From positions 2,604,001-2,668,000 of the forward strand of contig JBLDXI010000033.1 in the NCBI GenBank assembly GCA_047495785.1: 64,000 bases of DNA, in the 5' to 3' direction. Source of the DNA: Lepidodermella squamata. Taxonomy: Eukaryota; Gastrotricha. Every line of letters starts with the position of its first letter. The stretch's first letter is position 1. Position numbers and translations under genes: made by a program. Below the pieces are notes generated by a model. The model searched no databases. It was given only the letters and a program-made list of their open reading frames with translations, and was not told where the DNA came from. Below, in pieces: positions 38,449 through 47,959 of this stretch.

Positions 38449-40151
38449 ATGCTGAAGCAAACTTGTTGGACCGTAATTATGGCAATAGCCTTGCTCGGGC
38501 TTGAAACAAGTGGTTGCAGAAAAATAAAAAATATCATCGATGGAGGTTAGTTTGACCCCCCTTTTCTCACAGGTTTCAATATTATACTTTCAGTTGGTAA
38601 AGTTGGTAGTAAATTGTTGTCATTTTCGGCAAGTAGTAGTAGAGCTGTAGTGTCATCGGTTTCCAGTAGTAGAGCTTTTGCGTCATCGGTTTCCAGTAGT
38701 AGAGCTATAGTGACATCGGTTTCCAAGTCCAGATCACTTATTCCGCCTACATATTCCGCGAGATATTCCGCGAGTGTCGTTCGAACGAGTTACGGTCTCA
38801 ATGTTTTGCCGTATCGATCGTTGACGGGATACCCGGTGACAAGGTTTTCCTCGCCAGTGATTTATCGCCCGATTTATTACGGCTATCATCCAGTCATCTT
38901 TACCCCTATGCCACATTGGCATGACCACCATTATTACCATTACCATGATGGTTACTACTATCGCAGCTCCAAACAAAATGTTAAAGCTGGAAGTTCACCC
39001 CAAGTTCGATTCAACGAAGACTCGACGAAGATTCGTATGTTTACTCCAAAATAAAGCCTGTGGAAACAATCAAGATATTCCCTTGCAGGCGTCATCTTTT
39101 CAAACTTGGCCGATCACTGTTCGAAAAAACGGGAGTATGGAATAGATGGGAAGGAGGAATATCTCATCACTAGACTTGCGCCTTATTTGAGTAACGATGG
39201 AAATAGCAGCAGCGCCAATACAACTTTAAATGCAACTTTATCGTCGCCTGCGAGAGTTTCAAACTGCTTGTTCACTATCGCTGGTCCGACGGGATCTTTG
39301 ATCCATGTCTTCGCCAACAGCACGGGCTATCGCCAGTGGCCGAAAGGGTGCTCAATCAAAATAAGGGATGCCAGCAACCAGTATATGATGGTAAATAATT
39401 GAAATTATTTCCGATTTTTAATATGTTTAATTAAGCGCCTTTTGACCAAATGCATCGTAACTTACGCAACCTGCAGCAGGATTTAAATGAATGCAGCGCG
39501 ATTAAAGAAGTAAAATACTTCCGCTTAGATTGTCACCACAGGCCAATCCTACATAACTAGAATCCAGTGTTCGTCAGCCGTGAACCCAGCCATAGGCTCG
39601 GGCCGTATCAACATCATCGGGAAACATGTTAAGATCGTTTCAAGATGTTTTTTATGGGGAGAAAATTAAGGTGGGTAAATAACTGTGCTTTCAAGGTAAC
39701 ATTTCGGCTGCCAAAATATATACTTCAGGCTGCGCGAGTGTGATTAAGGGTACAAAGTAACCATTTGGGCTGCACACGTTGAAATTGGGCGCGGGATTAA
39801 GAATTGTGCTGCGCGCGCGTGCTGCAGGTTGCAAAATTGGGCGACGGACTTCGGTGCGCCTTGAATTTATTGCCGATTTTATGCATTTTTAATGTTTTTT
39901 ATTAGCTCCATATCTATGACGGCATGAGTGACTTCTCAATCTCCAAGGAAGCCTACTCAATTACAAATCGAGCAGTATTCGAGTTTACTTCATGCCCGCA
40001 AAATGAAACGAACCCGAATTACGCAATCGGTGTTGAGTACGCTGTGGAGGTCGGTGACAGCTCATCCGGCTTCTCTACTTTACATTCCGCGAATATCTTG
40101 CTCGGTATGATGACTGCAATTGTTGCTGTAAAACTAAAATATACTGACTAA
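38449..40151 (+). CDS. Array gene A1: secreted Tyr/His/Cys-rich protein of unrecognised family
   Basis: Function unknown. Exons 38449-38545, 38594-39034, 39089-39390, 39906-40151; 361 aa, introns in phases 1, 1 and 0. It opens with a hydrophobic signal peptide starting MLKQTCW. Exon 2 encodes a Ser-rich repeat, the family motif RTSYGLNVLPYRSL, VIYRPIYYGYHPVIF and a His/Tyr-rich stretch (HWHDHHYYHYHDGYYY) that might bind metal ions. Exon 3 opens IFSNLADHC and includes YGIDGKEEYLI and WPKGCSIKI. Exon 4 includes SKEAYSITNRAVFEF, YAIGVEYAVEV and a hydrophobic C-terminus that could be a GPI-anchor signal or membrane anchor. Four of the six family cysteines remain in the ectodomain. The last intron is 515 bp against 55 bp in A2. 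Closest relative is A2. Confidence 0.8.
38635..38724 (+). repeat. 30-bp minisatellite in A1 coding sequence (three units)
   Basis: Three direct 30-bp units encode variants of SSRAVVSSVS in the Ser-rich spacer after the signal peptide. A2 has no equivalent expansion, so the array grew after the A1/A2 duplication or was lost from A2. Confidence 0.85.
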
Positions 40152-40207
40152 AATGTAACGTATGCGTAACTTTTTTTTGCCTCGCATTTTTACAATATCT
40201 TCATAAC

Positions 40208-40722
40208 CATGGGGAATTTTTTAAAGCGGATTTCGTCAGTTGATAGATCTAGTCTGTGGTAAACTTTCCTCACTATTCGAAAATAATAGCACTCAAACGG
40301 CACAACGGCGCCGGGCTACGGCTACTGCTATTTCAGTGCTACGTAGTATTATTGGGTAGCACTACGATGCTACGGCCAGCTTAAAAGATTTTTAAAAACA
40401 TAAAAACCGGCATAGGATATTCACGAATTTTCGTAGACTATTTCTATAAAAAGGGAAGCTATCTGAAAACAAATAAAAACCGAAATACACAGTCGGGATA
40501 ACATTTTCAAGAATTCGGCATGTTACCAGCTGAATATCATACGCCACATCGGATGCAGAAATGCCATTTTCAAAAATGAGGATTTTTAACAGAAGTCGCG
40601 GACAGCATTTTTGTCATAATCAATTTTTTCTCTTGAACCCTATTATAACGAAAACTTGAGTAAAGTTTACCCCAGACTAGATCTATCGACTGGCGAAAAC
40701 CGCACTAAAAAATTCCTCATTG
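40208..40722. mobile_element. Foldback/MITE-like element with about 80-bp terminal inverted repeats
   Basis: The left arm (about 40208-40288) and the reverse complement of the right arm (about 40640-40722) share GGAATTTTTTA, GATAGATCTAGTCTG and GGTAAACTTT in order, with few mismatches. The roughly 350-bp centre has no coding capacity. It lies about 55 bp after the A1 stop codon and accounts for most of the extra 3' flank relative to A2. No clear target-site duplication could be fixed; AT or CAT at the ends is possible. Confidence 0.75.
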
Positions 40723-40800
40723 TCATGAACTTAGTGATGCAAAACAAATATTACGCATACTTTAATACTTTCCCGTTTCGAATCTTCTTTCCCTTGAAGG

Positions 40801-40918
40801 GAACTACCTAATACACTCCTTCAATAGTTGAGTTGAACAAAAGAATAAATTAAAAATTTGGCTTTTTTACGTCAACTAAAACTCTTAACCATTCAAAAAG
40901 GCTTTGTTTCGGGTTCCG
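40801..40918 (+). repeat. 3' flank shared by A1 and A2
   Basis: This block matches 42908-43027 downstream of A2: both begin GAACTACCTAATACACTCC, continue with CTTCAATAGTTGA and end with CATTCAAAAAGGCTTTG then TTTCGGGTT. It marks the duplicated segment as extending beyond the genes. Confidence 0.85.
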
Positions 40919-41036
40919 GGACCGCGCTTTTGCTACCTTACAACAGAGCTACCGACCGACAAATTAGTCCAATGATCATTACTACTTTTCACGGAGTTAT
41001 TACGACACTATACTATACGCCGAACACAACAGAACA
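40919..41036 (+). pseudogene. Decayed fragment of an A3-like gene (exon 2 only)
   Basis: The sequence aligns with A3 exon 2 (about 43519-43633). Both have AGAGCTACCGACCG, GATCATTACTACTTTTCACG and TATACGCCGAACACAAC in the same order and spacing. The signal-peptide exon and conserved exon 3 are absent, and substitutions break the reading (CAAATTAGTCC where A3 has CAAATTACGCC). It directly follows the shared 3' flank, exactly where A3 lies after A2, so it is a remnant of a duplicated A3. Confidence 0.8.
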
Positions 41037-41634
41037 GGTACTGCATGACCATGGCCAATTGACCAACAATCTTTCAAACACTCTTTTGATGCTCTACGTC
41101 TTGCCTTTTGACGCTGCACCCGAAAGGAAACGTATATAAAGGAGCCAGTAAGATTTTCTTTTATCGACTTCTGCTTGTGATGCTGATTTATGGGCCGTTA
41201 ATGCAGCCAGCAACATGTGGGCTTCAAGTTTAGTAACGTAATGGACCATTTCAATTCTATCGCCAATTTCCGATTATTTTATATCCGATTAACTGTTTGA
41301 CTCTTCCGGTGTTTATTACGTTTTTACTTTGAATACAAATGGGACGGATTGGGAAGCATTTAGAAGCGTTTTTTATTTGGCAGGCTCTGGACTTCGGACT
41401 TTAGCTACTGGTTCTGGCTTTAGCCGCGAAACATTGTGATTTGCTGAAGATACAGCACGTGGGACCATCCTTATTAAATTCAACGATCGTAGAAAAAAAT
41501 ATGACAACGCTGGTTTCCTGACGCAAAAAAACCAGGCTATTGCAACACGTGCCTTTTCGCCGTGCTATATAATATTGAAGTTTGATCGCTAACAGAAATA
41601 ATTTGTTGAGTTCTGTTATCATATGCTTGGGAAA

Positions 41635-42875
41635 ATGCTGAAGCAAACTTTTTGGGTCGTAATTATAGCGATATTAGCCTTGTTAGGCGTTGGAATAATC
41701 GATTGCAAAAAAGTCAAAATCAATATTGGTGTAGGTGAAGGTTAATTTGATTCCCTTTTTCTCACTTGTTTCAATATACAACTTTTCAGGTGGCAAATCG
41801 GCGCCTTCGTCCTCGATAAGTAGCAGTAGCAAAGGTATATCAGTTTCATTTTCCAGGTCCAGATTTGGTACCTATTCCCCGAGTGTCGTCCGAACTACGA
41901 GTTACGGCCGCCCAGTTGTGCCGTATCGATCGTTGACAGGATCGGTTCCAAGGTTTTTCTCGCCAGTGATTTATCGCCCGATTTATTACGGCTATCATCC
42001 AGTCATCTTTACTCCTCTGCCACATTGGCATGACCACCATTATTACTATTACCATGATGGTTACTACTATCGCAGCTCCAACCAAACTGTTAAAGCTGGA
42101 AGTTCAACCCAAGTTCGATTAGACGAAGATTCGACGAAGATTCGCAAGTTTAATCCAAAATAATGCAGTTTGGTGCTATTAAGATATTCCTTTGCAGGCG
42201 TCATCTTTTCAAACTTGGCCGATCACTGTTCAAAGAAAAAAGAGTACGGCATTGATGGGACGGAGGAATATCTTATCACAAGACTTGCGCCTTTGAGCAA
42301 TGATGGAAAAAGCAGCGCCAATACAACTGCAAACGCAACTACAACAACTGCAAACGCAACTACAACAATTGCAAATGCAGCTACAACAACTGCAAATGCA
42401 ACTACAACAATTGCTAATACAACAAAAATGCCTGCGAGAGTTTCAAACTGCACTTTTACAATCGTTGGTCCGAAGGAGTCTTTGCTCCATATCTACGCCA
42501 ACAGCACGGCCTATCGCCAGTGGCCGAAAGGGTGCTCAATCAAAATAAGAGACGCCAGCAACCAGTATTTGATGGTAAAAAAATAGAAGTTTTCGTCGAT
42601 TTATGCATTTTTTATTTTTTTGTTAATAGCTCCATATCTATGACGGCATGAGTGACTTCTCAAACTCCAAGGAAGCCTACTCAGTTACAAATCGAGCAGT
42701 ATTCGAGTTTATTTCATGCCCGAAAATTAAAACGAACCTGAACTACGCAATCGGTGTTGAGGTCGCTGTGGATCTCAGTGTGAGCTCATCCGGGTTCTCT
42801 ATTTTACATTGCGCGAATATCTTGCTCGGTATTACAACTGCAATTATTGCTACAAACATCAAATATATTGACTAA
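41635..42875 (+). CDS. Array gene A2: secreted Tyr/His/Cys-rich protein, with a GC-AG intron
   Basis: Close paralogue of A1; function unknown. Exons 41635-41740, 41790-42143, 42198-42574, 42630-42875; 360 aa, introns in phases 1, 1, 0 as in A1, A3 and A4. The signal peptide starts MLKQTFW. Then come a Ser-rich spacer, RTTSYGRPVVPYRSL, VIYRPIYYGYHPVIF, a His/Tyr-rich segment, IFSNLADHC, YGIDGTEEYLI, a Thr/Asn-rich minisatellite, WPKGCSIKI, SKEAYSVTNRAVFEF and a hydrophobic tail. The second intron begins GCAAGT at 42144, where A1, A3 and A4 have GTATGT, GTAAAT and GTAAGT. Reading through gives a stop at 42161, so a caller requiring GT would split or truncate this gene. Like A1 it lacks the family's third and fifth cysteines. 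Confidence 0.8.
42144..42197 (+). other. GC-AG intron of A2
   Basis: The 54-bp intron starts GCAAGT and ends TTTGCAG. Position and phase (phase 1, after the first base of an Arg codon) equal the second intron of A1, A3 and A4. GC followed by AAGT is the usual form of non-canonical donors, so splicing is likely to work. Confidence 0.8.
42326..42423 (+). repeat. 21-bp minisatellite coding Thr/Asn repeats in A2
   Basis: About 4.7 units of a 21-bp repeat encode variants of TANATTT, most with an N-A-T sequon, between the YGIDG block and the second conserved cysteine. A1 has only a short NTT/NAT spacer here. The result would be a highly glycosylated, mucin-like spacer. Confidence 0.9.
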
Positions 42876-43157
42876 AATGCGATTAAAATCGTCTTATTCT
42901 TGAATGAAAGGAACTACCTAATACACTCCTTCAATAGTTGAAATGTAATATGTGAAATGTAATAAAAAGTTGGCTTTTACGTCAACTAAAATTCTCAATC
43001 ATTCAAAAAGGCTTTGTTTCGGGTTTTAGGCCTGATTCATTTGATAGGAGTTCAGCACACTCAGTTGGCATGCCACAGCTATGACTCACCCAAGCCATGT
43101 ATAAGATCGCTCGCCGAAGTAGGCGACACAGTTTGAATCTCAAGAATAGAGAGTAAT

Positions 43158-44349
43158 ATGCATTTATTCACCTTTTTGGCAATATTGGGGGTATCTCTGG
43201 CCAAGTCTCTCGGTCAATACAACATCAATAATAATTACGGGAATAATCAAGGTAATTATTTGAGTGATAAATTACTTTATGATTGAAACATTCCTAATTT
43301 TTATGAAGCTGGAGGCAATTATTATGGAAATAATGGCAATCAGCCAGATAACGGACCAAATTTGAGAGGACCTCCCGTTTTTTCGGATGGCCGTATCACT
43401 TATCCTTCTTACGCAACTAGAAGGACTGCGTATGGTCGACTTGTTGTCCCATATCGCGCTGTTCAGCCTTCAGGATTCGCAACGTCTCTACCGCAACTGT
43501 CTTCTGTAGTTAATAACAGACCACGATTACTACCGTACAACACCATGCAGAGCTACCGACCGTCAAATTACGCCAACGATCATTACTACTTTTCACGGGG
43601 ATATTACTACTATACGCCGAACACAACCCCTGCTTACCCAGATGCAACGCCTTCGATACTGAATCCACCCCCAACTCGTAAATTAAAAAAAAACTCGAGT
43701 AGCAAGATGTTTTGATTTCTCCATTATCTAGGTATGATTTTCGCCAACTGGGCAGAACAATGTGTGAAGCATATGCAATACGGAATTGACGGGCGAGACG
43801 AGTATGTCGTGACCAATCTGCAAGTTCGAAGCAGCTACGTTCCATTGCAAGATCGCATAACACTGTCATCGTCGTGCAGCTTCAGCATCGTTGGTCCAAC
43901 CGATGCCTTGCTTCGTATTGTTTTCAACACGACGAATTGCCGGCAGAAATGGCCAGCCTATTGCCGAATTGTGGTCCGAGAAATGGGCGATGATGGCCGT
44001 GCCAGTGACTACTACGACAGTAACTTGCCATCACAGCAATTGGTAATTGTGTTGATAGCAAAAAGTTGCACTTTTCATGACGCTTTATTAATTTTAGTTG
44101 GTGATCGACGGGGGATCAGTAAATTCAATGCCTCAAGGATCCGATGGGTTGTGTTCAAAGGAAGTATTTTCGGTCAGCAACAAAATTGGCATCGATTTCA
44201 CATCCTGTTCGGTCGAATCGAACGATTACACTCTGGGCGTCGAAGTAGCAATCGCGGTTGATGGCGCAGGATTTTCCATGCTTTCTGCGCCTGGCGGCTT
44301 TTACTGGCTATCTATGTTGTTGCTTCTTGCTCATCTCTATTTCCTCTGA
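43158..44349 (+). CDS. Array gene A3: secreted Tyr/Cys-rich protein, same family
   Basis: Function unknown. Exons 43158-43251, 43309-43677, 43732-44042, 44098-44349; 341 aa, intron phases 1, 1, 0. The signal peptide is MHLFTFLAILGVSLA, followed by an Asn/Gly/Tyr-rich segment. Exon 2 carries RRTAYGRLVVPYRAV and DHYYFSRGYYYY. Exon 3 carries IFANWAEQC, YGIDGRDEYVV, SCSFSIVGPTDALLRI, NTTNCRQKWPAYC. Exon 4 carries LCSKEVFSVSNK, FTSC, YTLGVEVAIAV, GFSML and a hydrophobic C-terminus (WLSMLLLLAHLYFL) that looks like a GPI-anchor signal or TM anchor. All six family cysteines are present. It is less His-rich than A1 and A2. A decayed copy of its exon 2 lies at 40919-41036. Confidence 0.8.
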
Positions 44350-46470
44350 AAGCCTTAATATTTTCTGCCGAATTTTATTCTAATTAGTAAAAAAGGGATT
44401 GATGAAATTGAAGTTTCAAACCATGAACGATGAATGAGACAATGGATTCGAAATCGCATAGAACAAATATCTTGCTTCGTGCGATAATTTCCCTAATGTC
44501 ATACGTCATAGGATTATATTCTCGCTGGAATTCAGTTCAGCTGTTTTCATTAGTGGGAGGATGAAAGGATAGTGTTCATCGAATCCCAATGAGTAATCTT
44601 ATTTAATTGCTACTCCAAAAACTAGTTGTTGGGTTGATCGATGTTGTAATATCTAACAAAAATGTCAATATTACAAGCCGAATGCCGAATGAACTGCAGT
44701 TTGTAGCTTAATGCAATCCAGACGGCGCCAACATCACCTCCTAACAGGGTATAAATTATTGGCCAAAGAATATGCAAAGATTGCTTATCACGTGCCTTCA
44801 CTCATGACTCATGGATATGCCTTGTCATAAAAAGGAGAGCCTGTAGAATATGGCTACACAGGTACGCCATTCGCGAAACTAACGCTCAGGATTAATAGTT
44901 ACGATTCAAATCTAATAATAATAATATGAATGAAGAGGTACCTGCCTATGATTAAATCCACATCTACTATTTTTTACAGCGCGTAATTATTTATACAGAA
45001 TGCACTCTTTGCTGAAACTCAATATCACGTATATTGCATGTGCCGTACAAACCTTACTTATTTTGCTGCACCAGCTTCTCTTTTGTAAGATAACCTGTCT
45101 TCGTTATATTGATATGTGGCGCGAATGAAGAAATGCTTAATAGCAAGATTGTGCCTCGCTTTAATTACAGACTCTTACACTAAAACAAAAGTAATGCCAG
45201 AAGTTGAAACAGCAGCCAATGGGGGATCTCAATAATTCGAAATTCGTAGCTCATTTACCCCATTTTAAGTCTGCTTAGATTCAAAGCATGAGCGAAAGCT
45301 ATACAAACCTGGCGCGGTTATACAGGATCAGCCCACAAATGGCGCCGAATTAAACTTCATTTCTTTTCATCAACTTAATTTTACGAAATCGCCAGAAATG
45401 GCGTGATTTCCTTTGGAACATTCTAATCGAAGTCTAACAACTGAATCAACAAAACTAATTCCTAGCATGACGTGTTGCCTGGATTCGCGCATTCTGGCAT
45501 TCAGCGCGCATATGCTCGCCCCGATCACAGCAGCGCGGACCTTTATATCGGCTATGTTTCATATATAGCGCGCTATAATATTCCTCCTACAGCGAATATA
45601 TCAACGCAGCGGCCTTTTCAGCTGAATGCGCCCTGATGTGTGTGCTGCGATATCGATTTTGAGAAGCGATATAAAAAATATTCGCATAATATAGCACATA
45701 CACAAAGCATTTACGAAATGTTGTTATTATAGCGCACACACTCGCACACTGAGATGCACAGTTGTCACTGCAAAAAATATCAGAAAAATGATTACACTAT
45801 GGTAGTTTTCGCGTCATTCTTTCGCTACTAAACATCGCTGTTTTCACTGTTTACCTTTACCGATACAGCGGCTTTGGGATGTAATTATATTGCTTATAGT
45901 TTGCTGAAGAAGCATCGTTTGCTTCGCTGTTTTTTACCAAACTAACTATCTAGTATGTTTTGTTAATAGTTTTACTTTCTAACTCTTTCTTCTTGTTTGG
46001 GAAATAATTTTATCATGAAATTGAAATCGATACTGAATTATGAGTCATGCAAATCACGAAATTCTCTCCTTCATTATTCATGCGTGGGCAGTAGAGCGAG
46101 AGAGTAATTTTATGCGGAGGGCGAACTCATCGGCTTTCTTTATAAGGGTATAGCTGGCCAAGAAATCAGCACGCTTTATTAATCACTTATACACCAGCAA
46201 TAAATAGTACCTATTAGGTATGTGGGTGAAAACAGCGTTTGCCTCCCGTTGTGCCGACCGCACAATCAAAACACACCGTTGATATCGTTATAGCAATGTT
46301 GTTGAACCTCATCCACAGCTATATATCGCGCCTACTAGTGCCGAATCGAAGCGATAAAATAACAGCACGCGGATCTTGCTCGCCCCAAGCGCCAAACGCG
46401 TCTAATCGTTGTTTGCCTTTCAATTATTACAACATTGCTTGATTCCATCTTCTATTCTTCCGCTATAGAA
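44350..46470. other. Intergenic interval between A3 and A4
   Basis: About 2.1 kb, AT-rich. TATAAGGGTATA at about 46141-46152 is a possible core promoter for A4 but lies more than 300 bp before its ATG. Short palindromic text (GCGCGCTATAATATTC) occurs near 45568. No gene or decayed paralogue was recognised. Confidence 0.45.
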
Positions 46471-47959
46471 ATGGTCTTGAATGAGTTTGTCTATTTAACC
46501 AAACGGAAATCGAGCTTATGTTTCGTGTTATTGCTATGTCTTTTGTCATTGGATTCAATCGACGCGAAACGAGGCGGAGGAGGTGGAAGTAGAGGAGGTT
46601 TGTTCGCATTTCGCGATCAGTTTTGTCATATTTTTTATATTCTGTTTATCAGGAAGCAGTGGAGGAAGTAGGGGAGGTAGCAGTGGGGGAAGCAGGGGCA
46701 GCAGCAGTAGCAGCAGTGGAGGAAAATCAAGCTCAGGAGGAGGCTGGTTCGGCAGTAGTAGCTCAGACAGCGGTGGCAGCTCATCATCCGGGGGTAGCAA
46801 CTGGTTCAGCAGCAAATCATCCGGCAGTTCGACAGGCTCGAAATCTGGTGGATGGTCAATTTTCGGTACGAAATCAGGCACAAAGACCTCGACCGGCAGC
46901 GTATTTACGCCAACCAATCGATACACGTACCAGAGCCCGGTGCGAGTGACTAATTACGGACGACCTGCTGTTCCTTATCGAGCCATCCGACCGGCTTACG
47001 GCTCCACCTACGTAGTGCCTGTCATATACTCACCCGTTCGATATCGACCCGTTTTCTTGCCTTCCTATTATTACTACTGGCCTTCGATGTACCACCGCCA
47101 CCATTACTATGGCTACTACCGTCGACGATACTACGACAGGAATCGCTACTCAACTGAGAGACCAGGCGAAACTCCCGCACCTTCGGAAGATGATCCACCT
47201 ATGCGTAAGTTGACATTGAGGAATACTAATTTTCGATAATTTCGTTGAAATATTTCAGAGGCAATTTTTGCGAATCTCGCCGACCACTGCGCTATTCCCG
47301 AATACGGGATAGATGGACAAGAAGAATATTTCATTTCAGCCCTTGCTCCTAATGCATCTGCCGCCCCGACAGATGGAGGGTTCGACAGCTCTGTAGGCGG
47401 ATCGACGACCCCGCCTTCATCATCCCCTCCTCCACCCATTCAGTTTACCCCGAGTTGTAACTTCGATATCGCTGGACCCGATACTTCGGTACTTAAGATA
47501 ACCTTCAACAGCACAAAATGCTTCACAACTTGGCCAGTGGAATGTGAAATCAGTATTTCTGACGTTATGCCAAACGATTCTTTTGATGATGATGACTCCT
47601 TCGATCCATACCTGGTAAAATATTTTCCGCGATTTTTATTCATTTTCTATTAATTATCGTTGATTTAGCTGAGACTTGATGCCAAATCAGACCTGGCTGC
47701 GTTGGCAAATGGAACTGACATTTGTTCGAAAGAGATCTATTCGAGGTTCAACAAGATCTCAGTCAACATAGCCCATTGCTCTGGCAACCTTGACACCTTC
47801 GACTACGCGATCGGCGTTGAGGTCGCCGTGCTAGTCGACGAAGGTGGCTTTTCAATTTACCGACCTCCGCTGAGCTTTAGCCGCTTATTTGTCATCTTCG
47901 TTTTAATTTCAATGGTCGCTAATTCCAACTTTCCGACGTTCACCTACAAAACGTCTTAG
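46471..47959 (+). CDS. Array gene A4: secreted Gly/Ser-rich, Tyr/Cys-containing protein, same family
   Basis: Largest array member; function unknown. Exons 46471-46597, 46653-47204, 47259-47614, 47669-47959; 441 aa, intron phases 1, 1, 0. A charged N-terminus precedes the hydrophobic signal core (LCFVLLLCLLSL) ending SIDAKRGGGGG. Exon 2 starts with about 100 residues of Gly/Ser repeats with Trp-Phe insertions, then RVTNYGRPAVPYRAI, YRPVFLPSYYYYWP and a His/Tyr/Arg run. Exon 3 has IFANLADHC, YGIDGQEEYFI, an acidic/Pro spacer, SCNFDIAGPDTSVLKI, NSTKCFTTWPVEC. Exon 4 has ICSKEIYSRFNKISV, YAIGVEVAVLV, GFSIY and a hydrophobic C-terminal segment. All six conserved cysteines are present. The Gly-rich front end differs from the Ser-rich front of A1/A2, so this half evolves quickly. 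Confidence 0.8.

Noticed and set aside
42144-42163. Stop codon ending A2 exon 2, suggesting a pseudogene
   Set aside because: A GC-AG intron at the paralogous position restores the frame, and the downstream exons are intact and conserved.
38449-47959. Nematode CX-module protein assignment for A1-A4
   Set aside because: The Gly-rich and Tyr-rich front resembles such proteins, but the CCGxxCC-type cysteine pattern I associate with that module is absent.
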